The notes: generated from the sequence alone by a model not told the origin. DNA of 33,743 nt from Methylococcaceae bacterium (GCA_030627285.1 DAOUSJ010000009.1:1-33743), one strand, 5' to 3'; shown: positions 1 to 10,369, numbered from the stretch's first letter. Numbers and translations are program-made.

Positions 1-1252
<1,252 letters not shown>

Positions 1253-1337
1253 AATAATACCTAGCTTTAAACTTGACCCTAAAATATATCAAATCTAGTG
1301 ATTATAATCAACTTGTATGTAAGTATTTTGTGTTAGG

Positions 1338-1379
1338 CATAAAAAAGCCCTGCATATAATGGATACATGCAAGGCTTTA
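1338..1379 (-). terminator. Rho-independent terminator after tRNA-Phe
   Basis: On the minus strand an interrupted stem AAAGCCTTGCAT / ATGCAGGGCTTT is followed by a run of T. It lies 9 bases beyond the 3' end of the tRNA and fits termination of that transcript. Confidence 0.75.
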
Positions 1380-1387
1380 GAATTTGG

Positions 1388-1463
<76 letters not shown>

Positions 1464-1503
1464 TTCGCTTAGATAAATATCCAAGCGATCCGAGTATTAT
1501 AAT
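1464..1503 (-). promoter_or_regulatory. Likely promoter and 5' leader of tRNA-Phe
   Basis: A perfect TATAAT on the minus strand (1496-1501) lies about 33 bases upstream of the mature tRNA. The leader between them can fold: GCTTGGAT and ATCTAAGC flank ATTT. No good -35 hexamer was seen at the usual spacing, so promoter strength is uncertain. Confidence 0.4.
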
Positions 1504-1688
1504 GGCTTAATTTTATTTACGCTAGTTTTTTTTATTTTAAACCGCGATAAAGTTAAAAAAATATTTTTTCAGATTTCTTAAAACTATAGCTTACTGATTC
1601 AAAGATTGCTTAATAGATAGTATCATTTTATAATCTCAATTGGCTTTTTACATAAAAAACCTATCAATAAAAATTCTGGAGATAAATG

Positions 1689-1763
1689 ATGAAATGGGAA
1701 ACACCAGCTTATACAGACCTACGTTTTGGTTTTGAAGTTACTATGTATATTTATAATCGTTAA
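1689..1763 (+). CDS. pqqA: Coenzyme PQQ precursor peptide PqqA
   Basis: This very short gene encodes 24 residues, MKWETPAYTDLRFGF then EVTMYIYNR. PqqA is the ribosomally made peptide whose conserved glutamate and tyrosine are cross-linked by the radical-SAM enzyme PqqE (with chaperone PqqD) and cut out to make pyrroloquinoline quinone. The family hallmarks are all visible: the start M-W-x-x-P-like region, AYTDLR, GFEVTMY, and the Glu-x3-Tyr spacing. A TGGAG Shine-Dalgarno at 1677-1681 favours the second ATG (1689) over the one at 1686. The gene stands alone between tRNA-Phe and glyS and has its own terminator. None of pqqB, C, D or E is in the window. PQQ serves periplasmic quinoprotein dehydrogenases such as methanol or glucose dehydrogenase. 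Confidence 0.93.
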   Translation: MKWETPAYTDLRFGFEVTMYIYNR

Positions 1764-1781
1764 GTCACGGCTTTAAATAGT

Positions 1782-1810
1782 AAAAAGGGGCTGAAAAGTC
1801 CCTTTTTTTT
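1782..1810 (+). terminator. Rho-independent terminator of pqqA
   Basis: A stem AAAAAGGG / CCCTTTTT around a loop of about ten bases ends in a run of T, 20 bases after the pqqA stop. It separates pqqA from glyS and suggests a short, independently made pqqA transcript. Confidence 0.8.
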
Positions 1811-1853
1811 GCGTGATTATTTATTTTTATTAAGCGTATAGGGCAGCAAGATT

Positions 1854-3929
1854 GTGACTAAAACCCAAGATTTATTATTTGAATTAGGTTGTGAAGAATT
1901 ACCGCCTAAAAATTTACTCAGCTTAAGTAAAGCTTTATTGAACAATGTAGTTTTAGCTTTAGATGCTGCAGGTTTAAGCTATGCTAGCTGTCAAGACTAC
2001 GCCAGTCCTAGACGTTTAGCCATCTTAATTTCAGGCTTAAATACTACTCAAACAGATACGGTAGTTGAAAAACGTGGTCCTGCAATCAAAGCTGCTTTTA
2101 CCGCAGATGGTACTCCAAGTCGAGCAGCATTAGGTTTTGCTAAAAGTTGCGGCACTGAATTTGAAAATTTAGAACGGATGCAAACTGCTAAAGGTGAATG
2201 GTTGTTATTTAAACAAACTGTAGCTGGCAAACATACATCTACATTGATCCCAGAGATTATTAATACTAGCATTCATAAATTACCGATTGCTAAAAAAATG
2301 CGCTGGGGAAATTCTACTATTGAATTTGTTAGACCGGTGCATTGGGCCTTGTTATTATATGGAACTGAGGTAATTTCTACTAAAATTTTAGGCTTGCAAA
2401 CCAGCAATCAAACTCGAGGGCATCGTTTTCATGCACCAGAGCAGATTACTATTGAAACTCCAGCTAAATATTTAGCAACTTTACGCACTCAAGGTCAAGT
2501 AATTGCAGATTTTCAGACTCGCCAAGAAATTATTCGGCAAGCTGCTGAAACTGCAGCTGCTAGTGTAAATGGTTTTGCGCATATTGAAGCAGATTTATTA
2601 GTTGAAATAACAGCACTTAATGAACAACCAGTGCCTGTATTGGGAAATTTTGATGCTAGATTTTTAAAGTTACCAAAAGAAGTTTTGATTACCACCATGC
2701 AAAGTAATCAAAAATATTTTCCAGTAGTGAATGCAGCTGGAGATTTATTAGCGCATTTCATTACTTTTAGTAATATTACTAGCATTAAGCCTAAATCTGT
2801 GCAGACTGGTAATGAAAGAGTGATTTTACCACGCTTAGCGGATGCGGAATTTTTCTGGAATCAAGATCGTCAGCAAGCTTTAGTGACTCGGGTAGATAAA
2901 TTAAATAGCATAATTTTTCAACAGCAACTGGGATCATTGGCAGATAAAACTGTACGTTTACAAACGCTTGCAGATTATATTGCTACAAAAGTAAATGCAG
3001 ATTCAAATTTAGCACAGCGAGCTGCTTTATTATCTAAGGCAGATTTAAGCACTAATATGGTAAGTGAATTTGCCAGTTTGCAAGGTATTATGGGGGGTTA
3101 TTATGCCTTAGCTGATGGAGAAAATTCTGCGGTGGCGCAAGCTTTAGAAGAACAATATTGGCCTAAACAATCAGGAACTCCAGTGCCTGCAAGTATTGTC
3201 GGCGCATGTTTATCTATAGCTGATAAAATTGACACCCTAACTGGAATCTTTAGTGCTGGATTAATTCCAACTGGAGATAAAGATCCATATGCATTGCGGC
3301 GTGCAAGTTTGGGAATCTTGCGAATTATTATTGAGCATAAATTACCATTAGATATAGTTGCACTAATTGAAGTCGCCTTGACTCAATATAAACATGCGTT
3401 TGCGCGTGACAAAATCCAAGCATTAGTTACAGCATTTATATTTGAACGTTTGAAAGGTTATTGTTTGGAACAAGGTTTTAAAGCTGATGAATTTGAAGCG
3501 GTATTTGCTTGTAAGCCTAGGAATCCGTTAGATTTTATTCAGCGTTTACAAGCAGTACAAGCTTTTAGACAATTGCCTGAAGCTGAAAGTTTAGCTGCGG
3601 CTAATAAACGCATTGCGAATATTTTGAAAAAATCTACAGGCAATTTAACTACAGATGTTAGTGGTTTAATTGAACCAGCTGAACTAGAATTATTAGCAGT
3701 GGCACAAAAATCTGCAATTGCTATTAAACCTTTATTAGCACAAGCAAATTATGCTGCAGCATTATCAGAATTAGCCCAATTAAAAGCTGTAGTAGATAAT
3801 TTTTTCGATAATGTGATGGTGTTATGTGAGGATTTAACTTTACGTGCGCACAGATTGGCATTACTAAATTTATTAGCCCAACAATTTTTACAAATTGCTG
3901 ATATTGCTAAATTACAACCAAATAAATAA
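1854..3929 (+). CDS. glyS: Glycine--tRNA ligase beta subunit
   Basis: The beta chain of the bacterial alpha2-beta2 glycyl-tRNA synthetase charges tRNA-Gly with glycine together with GlyQ. The 691-residue length matches the family. The start LLFELGCEELPPKNL, the segment YASPRRLA, the segment RPVHWALLLYG, and the HD-like and anticodon-binding C-terminal region (RIANILKK, FFDNVMV near residue 645) are typical. The start is GTG at 1854, chosen because family homology begins at once; the Shine-Dalgarno is weak (AGCAAG). GlyQ normally sits directly upstream but here that place is taken by pqqA, so glyQ must lie elsewhere. plsC follows 12 bases after the stop, probably in the same transcript. Confidence 0.96.
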   Translation: MTKTQDLLFELGCEELPPKNLLSLSKALLNNVVLALDAAGLSYASCQDYASPRRLAILISGLNTTQTDTVVEKRGPAIKAAFTADGTPSRAALGFAKSCGTEFENLERMQTAKGEWLLFKQTVAGKHTSTLIPEIINTSIHKLPIAKKMRWGNSTIEFVRPVHWALLLYGTEVISTKILGLQTSNQTRGHRFHAPEQITIETPAKYLATLRTQGQVIADFQTRQEIIRQAAETAAASVNGFAHIEADLLVEITALNEQPVPVLGNFDARFLKLPKEVLITTMQSNQKYFPVVNAAGDLLAHFITFSNITSIKPKSVQTGNERVILPRLADAEFFWNQDRQQALVTRVDKLNSIIFQQQLGSLADKTVRLQTLADYIATKVNADSNLAQRAALLSKADLSTNMVSEFASLQGIMGGYYALADGENSAVAQALEEQYWPKQSGTPVPASIVGACLSIADKIDTLTGIFSAGLIPTGDKDPYALRRASLGILRIIIEHKLPLDIVALIEVALTQYKHAFARDKIQALVTAFIFERLKGYCLEQGFKADEFEAVFACKPRNPLDFIQRLQAVQAFRQLPEAESLAAANKRIANILKKSTGNLTTDVSGLIEPAELELLAVAQKSAIAIKPLLAQANYAAALSELAQLKAVVDNFFDNVMVLCEDLTLRAHRLALLNLLAQQFLQIADIAKLQPNK

Positions 3930-3941
3930 TAATATTAAATT

Positions 3942-4685
3942 ATGTCAGAATCTACACATATACCATCATCAGCTAACTTTAGAACTTATCTTGGTTCTAG
4001 TGTGTTTTTTCTGTATATAATTGTTTCGGTATTATTTTTTAGTTGCATTATTTTAATGTTAATCCCAGTAAGTTATGCGGCTAGAAATAAAGTTTCTCAA
4101 TTGTGGTCAGCATCTATTTCAGCAGCCTTAAAAATTTGTTGTGGTATTGAATATGAAATTGAGGGTTTAGAAAATATTCCTCCAAATCAAGCTATGGTGG
4201 TCTTAAGTAATCATCAATCTGCTTGGGAAACTGTGGTTTTAAAACATTTATTGCCTACAAATACATCCATTTTTAAAAAATCTTTATTATGGATTCCTTT
4301 TGGTGGTTGGTGTTTAGCGACTTTAAAGCCAATCGCAATTGATAGATCTAGCCCAACTGTAGCATTGAAAAAATTATTACTTCAAGGCAAAGCTGTCTTA
4401 GATTCTGGATTATGGGTAATTGTGTTTCCAGAAGGAACTCGTACAGCTATAGGAGTAACGAATAAATTTAAGGCAGGCGGAGCTTTATTAGCTGTTAAAG
4501 CATCTTATCCAGTGTTACCAATTGCACATAATGCTGGTAGGGTTTGGCCACGAAATAGTTTTTTAAAATATTCTGGAGTAATTAAACTCAAAATTGGCAC
4601 TCCAATTGTAACTATTAATAAATCCGCTAAAGAGGTTAATGTGGAAGCTGAAACTTGGATTAGAAAGACCTTAGAGAAACTTTAA
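3942..4685 (+). CDS. plsC: 1-acyl-sn-glycerol-3-phosphate acyltransferase (PlsC family)
   Basis: The protein (247 residues) transfers an acyl chain to lysophosphatidic acid to make phosphatidic acid at the inner membrane. One strong hydrophobic segment (about residues 21-47) anchors the N-terminus. The acyltransferase motifs follow: NHQSAWE (His91, with Glu96 in place of the more common Asp of H-x4-D), FPEGTR (162-167) and the late VLPIAHNAG. The H-x4-E variant is common in this subgroup, so it need not mean loss of function. It follows glyS closely and converges with the minus-strand response regulator 3 bases away. Confidence 0.92.
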   Translation: MSESTHIPSSANFRTYLGSSVFFLYIIVSVLFFSCIILMLIPVSYAARNKVSQLWSASISAALKICCGIEYEIEGLENIPPNQAMVVLSNHQSAWETVVLKHLLPTNTSIFKKSLLWIPFGGWCLATLKPIAIDRSSPTVALKKLLLQGKAVLDSGLWVIVFPEGTRTAIGVTNKFKAGGALLAVKASYPVLPIAHNAGRVWPRNSFLKYSGVIKLKIGTPIVTINKSAKEVNVEAETWIRKTLEKL

Positions 4686-4688
4686 TAG

Positions 4689-6437
4689 TTATTTATGATG
4701 GTTCCAAACATATATAACTTCGACTTTATTGCCTTGTTGGTTATAAACTATTGACTCACATAATTCATGCACTAAATAAATTCCCCTACCACTTAAAGAA
4801 AGTTTTTTTGGAGTTATTTTTTCTAATACCTGCGCAGTATTAAAACCATTGCCACTATCTATAATAGTGATTTTTATTTTTAAGCAATCTTTTTGGTAGA
4901 AGCCTTTAAAGATAAAACTAATCTTATCGTGTTTGAGATTTTTTAACCGATTTTCACGTTCATTAAAATAATTTTCAAAGCCTTTAGGGCTATTTTTCAA
5001 ACTAGAATCCAAATTTAAAATTCCGTGATCTAAAGCATTTACATATAGTTCAGTCAATATGGTATATAGAGGATGTGCATGTTCATCCAATTGATTATTT
5101 AATTCATGCAACTGTCCAATTAGAATGGGGATAGGGTTAATTTTCACCAGTTCTTGACCTTTCAAAGTCAAGACATATTCCCAAGCGGTTTCAATAGTGT
5201 TTTCATTATTACTATCTTCCTGATGTGTCATGGAGATTAATTCCATTTCAGGCATTATTTGATCGTGATTTAACGAATATTCAATCACTTCTGGCACAAA
5301 TAATTTATCACTGCAAATAATTTCAGCTAGACTAATATCGTCTGTTTGTTCACCATTATCACAAAATTGTTTAATTGCTAGTTCAACATTCTTAATACTG
5401 TTGTTACCATGACTGGCTTCGAGTAAATTTTCTAGTCGATCTTGACCAAATAATTTCCCATTTGGATCTGTTGCTTCAGTTACCCCATCAGTAAATAAAA
5501 TAATACTATCATTAATAGCTATAGGAATTTTTTCGAAGATTTGGGTAAAATCAACATTAGTGCTAACTCCTAAAGGAAAAGTTCTAGAACTAATACGCTG
5601 AGTTATTTTTTGAGTTTTGCTGTCACGAATTAATACATCTGGCATTCCACAAACGCAGATGGATACATAATCTAATTCTTTGCGAATAATTGCATATTGT
5701 ACTGCCATGAACATGCCTGTGGGCAAAATACGTTTTAATTTGGTATTAATCGCAGTTAAGGTTTTTTCACCGGAAAATCCTTTAGATGTCATAGCTTTAA
5801 ATACATCTGATGCTGGAATAGCACCAATTGCAGCCCCTAAACCATGCCCAGTAAAATCCGCTAACATAATATGCACATCTCCAGATAGAGATCTTGCACT
5901 TAGTAACATATCGCCACTAAAAATTTCGGCTGGTTTTAATAAGGTTCTAATTTCATTAGATTCTAAGCTGTCTGCTAATACCACACTATTGAAAACATTT
6001 TTGGCTATTTCTTGATCTCTTTGCATTCGTGCAACCATAGAAAAATGTTCAATATATAAATCATTTAATCTTTCTAAAGACTTAATTCTAGCATCTAAAA
6101 TTCGTAGATCTATAGGTTTAGTAATAAAATCATCGCCGCCAGCTTCAATACATTCAGTAAGTTTATCTTCATCTGAAACCGCAGTTACAAATAAAACTGA
6201 TACAAATGATGATTGACCACATAAAGCTTTAATTTTTTTACATGCCTCTATGCCATCCATAATTGGCATCATTAAATCCATAAAAATAATTCTAGGCTGA
6301 TGCAAACTAAATTTTTCCACAGCTTCTAAACCATTTTTAGCTTCAATAACCTCATAATCATTGCTAGATAAAAATGCATTTAATAAATAGCGATTAATTT
6401 CATTATCATCTACAACTAAAGCTTTTTTTAGAGACAT
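4689..6437 (-). CDS. Response regulator with SpoIIE/PP2C phosphatase and HATPase (RsbW-like) domains, HsbR-like
   Basis: Three modules are visible in 582 residues. Residues 1-125 are a receiver domain with the acidic pair at 10-11, phospho-acceptor Asp54 (FMDLMMPIMDG) and Lys107. Residues about 165-375 are a SpoIIE-type PP2C phosphatase with FSGDM, ADFTGHGLGAA (Asp194) and ILFTDGVTEA. Residues about 430-580 form a GHKL ATPase with ELYVNALDHG, IDSGNGFN and LSGRGIYLVHELCE. This is the layout of Pseudomonas HsbR-type proteins, which both phosphorylate and dephosphorylate a STAS-domain anti-anti-sigma factor. A good AAGGA ribosome site precedes the ATG at 6437. The matching STAS protein at 25362 is a candidate partner. 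No sensor kinase is nearby. Confidence 0.9.
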   Translation of the reverse strand: MSLKKALVVDDNEINRYLLNAFLSSNDYEVIEAKNGLEAVEKFSLHQPRIIFMDLMMPIMDGIEACKKIKALCGQSSFVSVLFVTAVSDEDKLTECIEAGGDDFITKPIDLRILDARIKSLERLNDLYIEHFSMVARMQRDQEIAKNVFNSVVLADSLESNEIRTLLKPAEIFSGDMLLSARSLSGDVHIMLADFTGHGLGAAIGAIPASDVFKAMTSKGFSGEKTLTAINTKLKRILPTGMFMAVQYAIIRKELDYVSICVCGMPDVLIRDSKTQKITQRISSRTFPLGVSTNVDFTQIFEKIPIAINDSIILFTDGVTEATDPNGKLFGQDRLENLLEASHGNNSIKNVELAIKQFCDNGEQTDDISLAEIICSDKLFVPEVIEYSLNHDQIMPEMELISMTHQEDSNNENTIETAWEYVLTLKGQELVKINPIPILIGQLHELNNQLDEHAHPLYTILTELYVNALDHGILNLDSSLKNSPKGFENYFNERENRLKNLKHDKISFIFKGFYQKDCLKIKITIIDSGNGFNTAQVLEKITPKKLSLSGRGIYLVHELCESIVYNQQGNKVEVIYVWNHHK

Positions 6438-6524
6438 ATTTTTCCTTAATAACTATATAAATGCCAGTTTTTTGTTATGTAAACATGGAGTTGAAATATT
6501 AAATCAGTGACTAATATAAATGCG

Positions 6525-6530
6525 TATAAT
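6525..6530 (+). promoter_or_regulatory. Candidate -10 box for the lipoprotein gene at 6575
   Basis: A perfect TATAAT lies 44 bases before the ATG in the divergent region between the response regulator and the lipoprotein gene. No convincing -35 hexamer was seen at 16-18 bases. Confidence 0.35.
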
Positions 6531-6574
6531 ACAGATTTTTAATTTTTAGCTAAAAACCATTCTTTAATTACATT

Positions 6575-6964
6575 ATGCACAAACGATTGCTGATTATTCT
6601 GAGTACATTACTTTTATTTGCTTGCGCTGACAAAGATCAGTATCAACAAGCTATTTTAGCTGAAATGCAAACCGAACAAGACATTAAAGATTACAATATC
6701 ACTCCTGAAAAAATGAGTGAGTGTGTTTTTGATCTAAGTACCAAAAAAATGCCAGGATTTTTTCCGTTTGATCCGTATCGTTTAACTGCATATCGTAATT
6801 ATGCAAAACTTATTACAGTAAAACAATCCAAAGACCCTAAAAAAACTTTGTTGGAATTGCAACAAGATTTTGGTTCCTCTAAAGCTATATTAGCAGCACG
6901 GAATAATTATACTGAAAGCATTGCTGATTGTTTTGCAGCAGTATTAATGGAATCTGAAAAATAG
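6575..6964 (+). CDS. Small lipoprotein of unknown function
   Basis: I do not recognise this family. The 129-residue product starts with a lipoprotein signal peptide: MHKR, a hydrophobic run and the lipobox LFAC, giving a lipidated Cys17. The mature part is hydrophilic and has two further cysteines (SECVFDL and ADCFAAV) that could form a disulfide in the periplasm. It is followed at 2 bases by the convergent fumarase gene. It is transcribed alone, away from the response regulator. Confidence 0.75.
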   Translation: MHKRLLIILSTLLLFACADKDQYQQAILAEMQTEQDIKDYNITPEKMSECVFDLSTKKMPGFFPFDPYRLTAYRNYAKLITVKQSKDPKKTLLELQQDFGSSKAILAARNNYTESIADCFAAVLMESEK

Positions 6965-6966
6965 CC

Positions 6967-8595
6967 TTAAGTTTGAATGCCACCATGAATTAATTTTTCT
7001 GGATTTAATAAATTTTCTAAAGTTTCACGATCTAAGTCAGTTAATTCTACAGCTACATCAATTACAGCTCGATTTTGTTTATAAGCGGTTTTTGCTATTT
7101 CCGCCGCTTTTAAATAGCCAATAATAGGATTTAATGCAGTTACTAAAATTGGATTTTTAGCTAAAGTAGCTTCTAATTGGTCTTTTCTAACCTTGAAATC
7201 AACCAAGGTTTTATCTGCTAAAACTCTACTAGTGTTGGCTAATATTTCTATACTTTGTAAACTATTATAAGCAATTACAGGTAACATAACATTTAGTTGA
7301 AAATTTCCTGATTGTCCCGCGATTGCAATAGTAGCATCATTACCAATTACTTGGGCGGCTACCATAGCTGTAGCTTCAGGAATTACCGGATTTACTTTGC
7401 CTGGCATAATACTACTTCCTGGTTGTAAAGATTGTAATTCAATTTCACCTAAACCAGCTAAAGGGCCGCTGTTCATCCAGCGTAAATCATTCGCAATTTT
7501 CATTAAGCTAACAGCAATGGTTTTGCATTGTCCAGATAGTTCTACCATTGTATCTTGGCAACTTAAGCTTTCAAAAAAAGATGCATTTGGGATAAAAGGT
7601 AAACCAGTGCTTGTAGATAATGCCGCAGCGAATTTTGTGGCAAATTCAGGCTGGGCATTAATTCCAGTACCAACCGCAGTACCACCTTGAGCCAATTGAT
7701 ATACTCTAGGTAATGTGGCTTCAATTCTACTAATGCCTTTCCTAATTTGGATTGCCCACGCGCCTAATTCTTGAGCTAAACTTAATGGCATTGCATCCAT
7801 TAAATGCGTGCGCCCAGTTTTAGTAATATGTTGTAAGCTAGCAGCTTTAGTTTCAATAATCCTAGCTAAATGCTGTAATGCAGGTAATAATTGTTGTTGA
7901 CAGGCTAAGGCTGCGCTAACGTGAATTGCAGTTGGAATTACATCATTACTACTTTGACCTTGATTAACATCGTCATTTGGATTAATTTGCACCCCAGAAA
8001 TTTTAGTGGCCAAATTTGCCAATACTTCATTAACATTCATGTTAGTGCTGGTGCCAGAACCAGTTTGAAACACATCTACAGGAAACTGATCCCAATGGTC
8101 ACCCGTCATTAATTGATCGCAAGCTTGGATAATGGCTTGACCTTGTGCAGAGTGTAATGTGCCTAAATCTATATTAACTTGGGCAGCAGTTTTTTTAATT
8201 AAAATTACAGTATTAATAAATGCAGGCGGTAATTTTAAGCCACTAATGGGAAAATTATTCACTGCACGTTGAGTTTGCGCACCATATAAAGCATGTGCTG
8301 GAACTTCTAAAGCTCCCATACTGTCAGTTTCAATTCTATACTTCTCGTTCATGGACAACTCATTGATAAATTTAATAACATCGTGAAAATTAAACACCCA
8401 ATCTAATTCTTTTCCAGAATTTGGATGTAGTAAAACTGGAATCCGTACTGCATAATCAGCTTGCCATTTTGGTTGTTCAGCAATATCTAACCATTCTAAC
8501 TGGATATGTGAAAAATGCGCTACAATATTTTGTAGTATTTCCTGTGCTTGTTCACATAAATGACAAGCTGAAGTGCCGAATAAAATTAATTTCAT
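6967..8595 (-). CDS. fumC: Fusion of a glutaredoxin-like (DUF836) domain with class II fumarate hydratase
   Basis: Residues 1-80 are a complete thioredoxin-fold domain of the DUF836/glutaredoxin-like type: MKLILFGTSACHLCEQA with the redox pair Cys11-x2-Cys14, then VRIPVLLHP with the cis-proline. From Met82 (codon at 8352) a full-length class II fumarase of 461 residues follows. It begins YRIETDSMG and carries GRTHLMDA (His264) and the superfamily signature GSSIMPGKVN (393-402). Fumarase interconverts fumarate and malate in the TCA cycle. The domains share one frame with no stop between them. The ATG at 8352 could also serve as an internal start giving plain FumC. DUF836 proteins are normally separate. 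A fusion by stop-codon loss, with or without dual starts, is the best reading. Confidence 0.93.
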   Translation of the reverse strand: MKLILFGTSACHLCEQAQEILQNIVAHFSHIQLEWLDIAEQPKWQADYAVRIPVLLHPNSGKELDWVFNFHDVIKFINELSMNEKYRIETDSMGALEVPAHALYGAQTQRAVNNFPISGLKLPPAFINTVILIKKTAAQVNIDLGTLHSAQGQAIIQACDQLMTGDHWDQFPVDVFQTGSGTSTNMNVNEVLANLATKISGVQINPNDDVNQGQSSNDVIPTAIHVSAALACQQQLLPALQHLARIIETKAASLQHITKTGRTHLMDAMPLSLAQELGAWAIQIRKGISRIEATLPRVYQLAQGGTAVGTGINAQPEFATKFAAALSTSTGLPFIPNASFFESLSCQDTMVELSGQCKTIAVSLMKIANDLRWMNSGPLAGLGEIELQSLQPGSSIMPGKVNPVIPEATAMVAAQVIGNDATIAIAGQSGNFQLNVMLPVIAYNSLQSIEILANTSRVLADKTLVDFKVRKDQLEATLAKNPILVTALNPIIGYLKAAEIAKTAYKQNRAVIDVAVELTDLDRETLENLLNPEKLIHGGIQT

Positions 8596-8623
8596 GGTTA
8601 TAATTATTTAGGGTTAAAAATAT

Positions 8624-9901
8624 ATGCCGCGGTATCAAAACATTCTAGCTACATTATTATTAATGCTTGCCCTAGTTTATAGTTTTCAATTTATGCAGCA
8701 AGTAAAGATAAATCGGGCGTACAAAATAGATCGTGCTGAATTAAATCATATTCATTATGGTTTGCTTAATGCTAATCAATGGTCGCATAAACTCTCTAAT
8801 ATACTAGTTACCAAAATTAATGCCTTTGATTTTAATTTGCAAAAAAGTCAGCAAATGCGAGTTTTAATTGAAAAAACTTTAACATTATTGTTCGAAGAAG
8901 CTGAAACCAAAATTCGGGATCGAAATGTAAATAATAAACAGGGTTGGGAATTTATTACTGGCGGCATTAGGCAATTAATTATTGAAAATTTAGTTGGTTT
9001 GGATGAATTAAAACAAGATATTCCTGCTTTTGCGGATAAATTATTATTGGAACTGGAAAAACCAGCTCAAAAGCAACGCTTGATTATGGCAGTAAAACAA
9101 CAATTAACCAATTTTACTCAGCAAACTTTTAGTCAGGTTGATTTAAAACCATATTTATTCATCCTAAAAAAATATAATTGCCAGCAACGTTTAGCTTGCA
9201 ATAGTTCTTTAACTAAAAAAATTCAGGCTTTAGATGCGCAAATTCAGCAATTTTTAATTTTTATTATTAGTTGTTTATTTGGCGTAAATTTATTGTTGCT
9301 ACAAAATAAAATGGCGTTAACACCATATGTACTAGGGTTATTACTTAGTAGTTGTTTATTGTTATTAGGTTTAGGAATTAGTACTCCAATGCTTGAAATT
9401 GAAGCTAAAATCACTCAATTAGCATTTCAATTAATGAATGAACCGATTGTATTTACAGAACAATTTATTTATTACCAACACAAAAGTATTCTAGATGTTG
9501 TGGAGTTATTACTTAAACAAGCTCAATATGAAGTGGTTTTAGTAGGAGTTTTAATTTTAATCTTTAGTGTGTTATTTCCAGTGTTAAAATTAATTAGTTC
9601 AGCTTTATATTATCAAAATCCATTAAAAACACTGCCATTAATCAAGTTTTTTGCATTAAAATCAGGCAAATGGTCAATGGCAGATGTATGGGTTATAGCT
9701 ATATTTATGGCCTACATAGGATTTGATAGTTTACTGGTTGGGCAATTGGCACAATTAGAACAAACTTCTAGCCAAATAAAAATTCTCACAATGAACGGTT
9801 CTCAATTACAAGCTGGTTTTTATTTATTTTTAGGTTTTTGTTTAAGCAGTTTGCTAGTATCTATGCGTTTAGAACAACATGCAGTAACTATACAGACTTA
9901 A
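8624..9901 (+). CDS. PqiA-family (paraquat-inducible protein A) inner membrane protein
   Basis: The 425-residue protein has an N-terminal membrane anchor (about 7-25) and a large, mostly hydrophilic helical region to about residue 205. Five or so further membrane segments follow. The stretch SGKWSMADVWVIAIFMAYI near residue 350 is the diagnostic PqiA-family sequence. PqiA proteins work with MCE-domain PqiB in lipid movement across the envelope, but no MCE gene is adjacent, so the partner is unknown. The gene diverges from the fumarase fusion with only 28 bases between the starts. It overlaps the convergent next gene by 4 bases. Confidence 0.75.
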   Translation: MPRYQNILATLLLMLALVYSFQFMQQVKINRAYKIDRAELNHIHYGLLNANQWSHKLSNILVTKINAFDFNLQKSQQMRVLIEKTLTLLFEEAETKIRDRNVNNKQGWEFITGGIRQLIIENLVGLDELKQDIPAFADKLLLELEKPAQKQRLIMAVKQQLTNFTQQTFSQVDLKPYLFILKKYNCQQRLACNSSLTKKIQALDAQIQQFLIFIISCLFGVNLLLLQNKMALTPYVLGLLLSSCLLLLGLGISTPMLEIEAKITQLAFQLMNEPIVFTEQFIYYQHKSILDVVELLLKQAQYEVVLVGVLILIFSVLFPVLKLISSALYYQNPLKTLPLIKFFALKSGKWSMADVWVIAIFMAYIGFDSLLVGQLAQLEQTSSQIKILTMNGSQLQAGFYLFLGFCLSSLLVSMRLEQHAVTIQT

Positions 9902-10260
9902 ATATCTTTATTAATAATTACTTTACCATCAATAGTTAATCTAGAAATACCACCTAAAGCAGCATGTAATACACAGGTAGCAGTTTCGAAATTATCGCCT
10001 TTTTCGCCTGCCCAAGTCATAGAAACAAAAGTTGCTTTATCAGTATCAGTATCAGAAGGAAAATAAACTTGTGAACCAGTAAGCTCTTTTATTTTTGCAG
10101 GACATTTTTTATTTGCCATCCCCTGCATAGAAGCAACTGTTCTAATCATAGCTTCTGCTTCACGTTCTTCAGTGGATTTTTCTTTATTACTGCCCACCAT
10201 TATGAATCCAATAGCAAATACAGCTACGACCGCGATCATCATTTTTTGTACATTATTCAT
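9898..10260 (-). CDS. Small single-span membrane protein, unknown function
   Basis: The 120-residue product has one N-terminal hydrophobic segment (about residues 7-24, MMIAVVAVFAIGFIMVG) and then a hydrophilic domain predicted to lie in the periplasm. This domain has two cysteines (KKCPAKI and TATCVLHAA). I do not recognise a family. Its stop overlaps the end of the convergent PqiA-like gene by 4 bases. Confidence 0.7.
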   Translation of the reverse strand: MNNVQKMMIAVVAVFAIGFIMVGSNKEKSTEEREAEAMIRTVASMQGMANKKCPAKIKELTGSQVYFPSDTDTDKATFVSMTWAGEKGDNFETATCVLHAALGGISRLTIDGKVIINKDI

Positions 10261-10315
10261 TTTGATACCTATTTTTGTTATTATTCCAGTGAAATCACTA
10301 AAATTTATTTAAGGC

Positions 10316-10351
10316 ATAAAAAAAGCCCAACAACTAATTATTGAGCTTTTC
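10316..10351 (-). terminator. Rho-independent terminator of the Lpp-like gene
   Basis: On the minus strand AAAGCTCAA pairs with TTGGGCTTT (one G-T pair) around a loop and is followed by a T run. It sits about 20 bases past the stop of the lipoprotein gene. Confidence 0.75.
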
Positions 10352-10369
10352 ATCACACATGTAAACTAT

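Noticed and set aside
5680..6015. An open frame of 111 codons on the plus strand
   Set aside because: It lies entirely opposite the conserved PP2C and receiver parts of the response regulator, and its product resembles nothing known.
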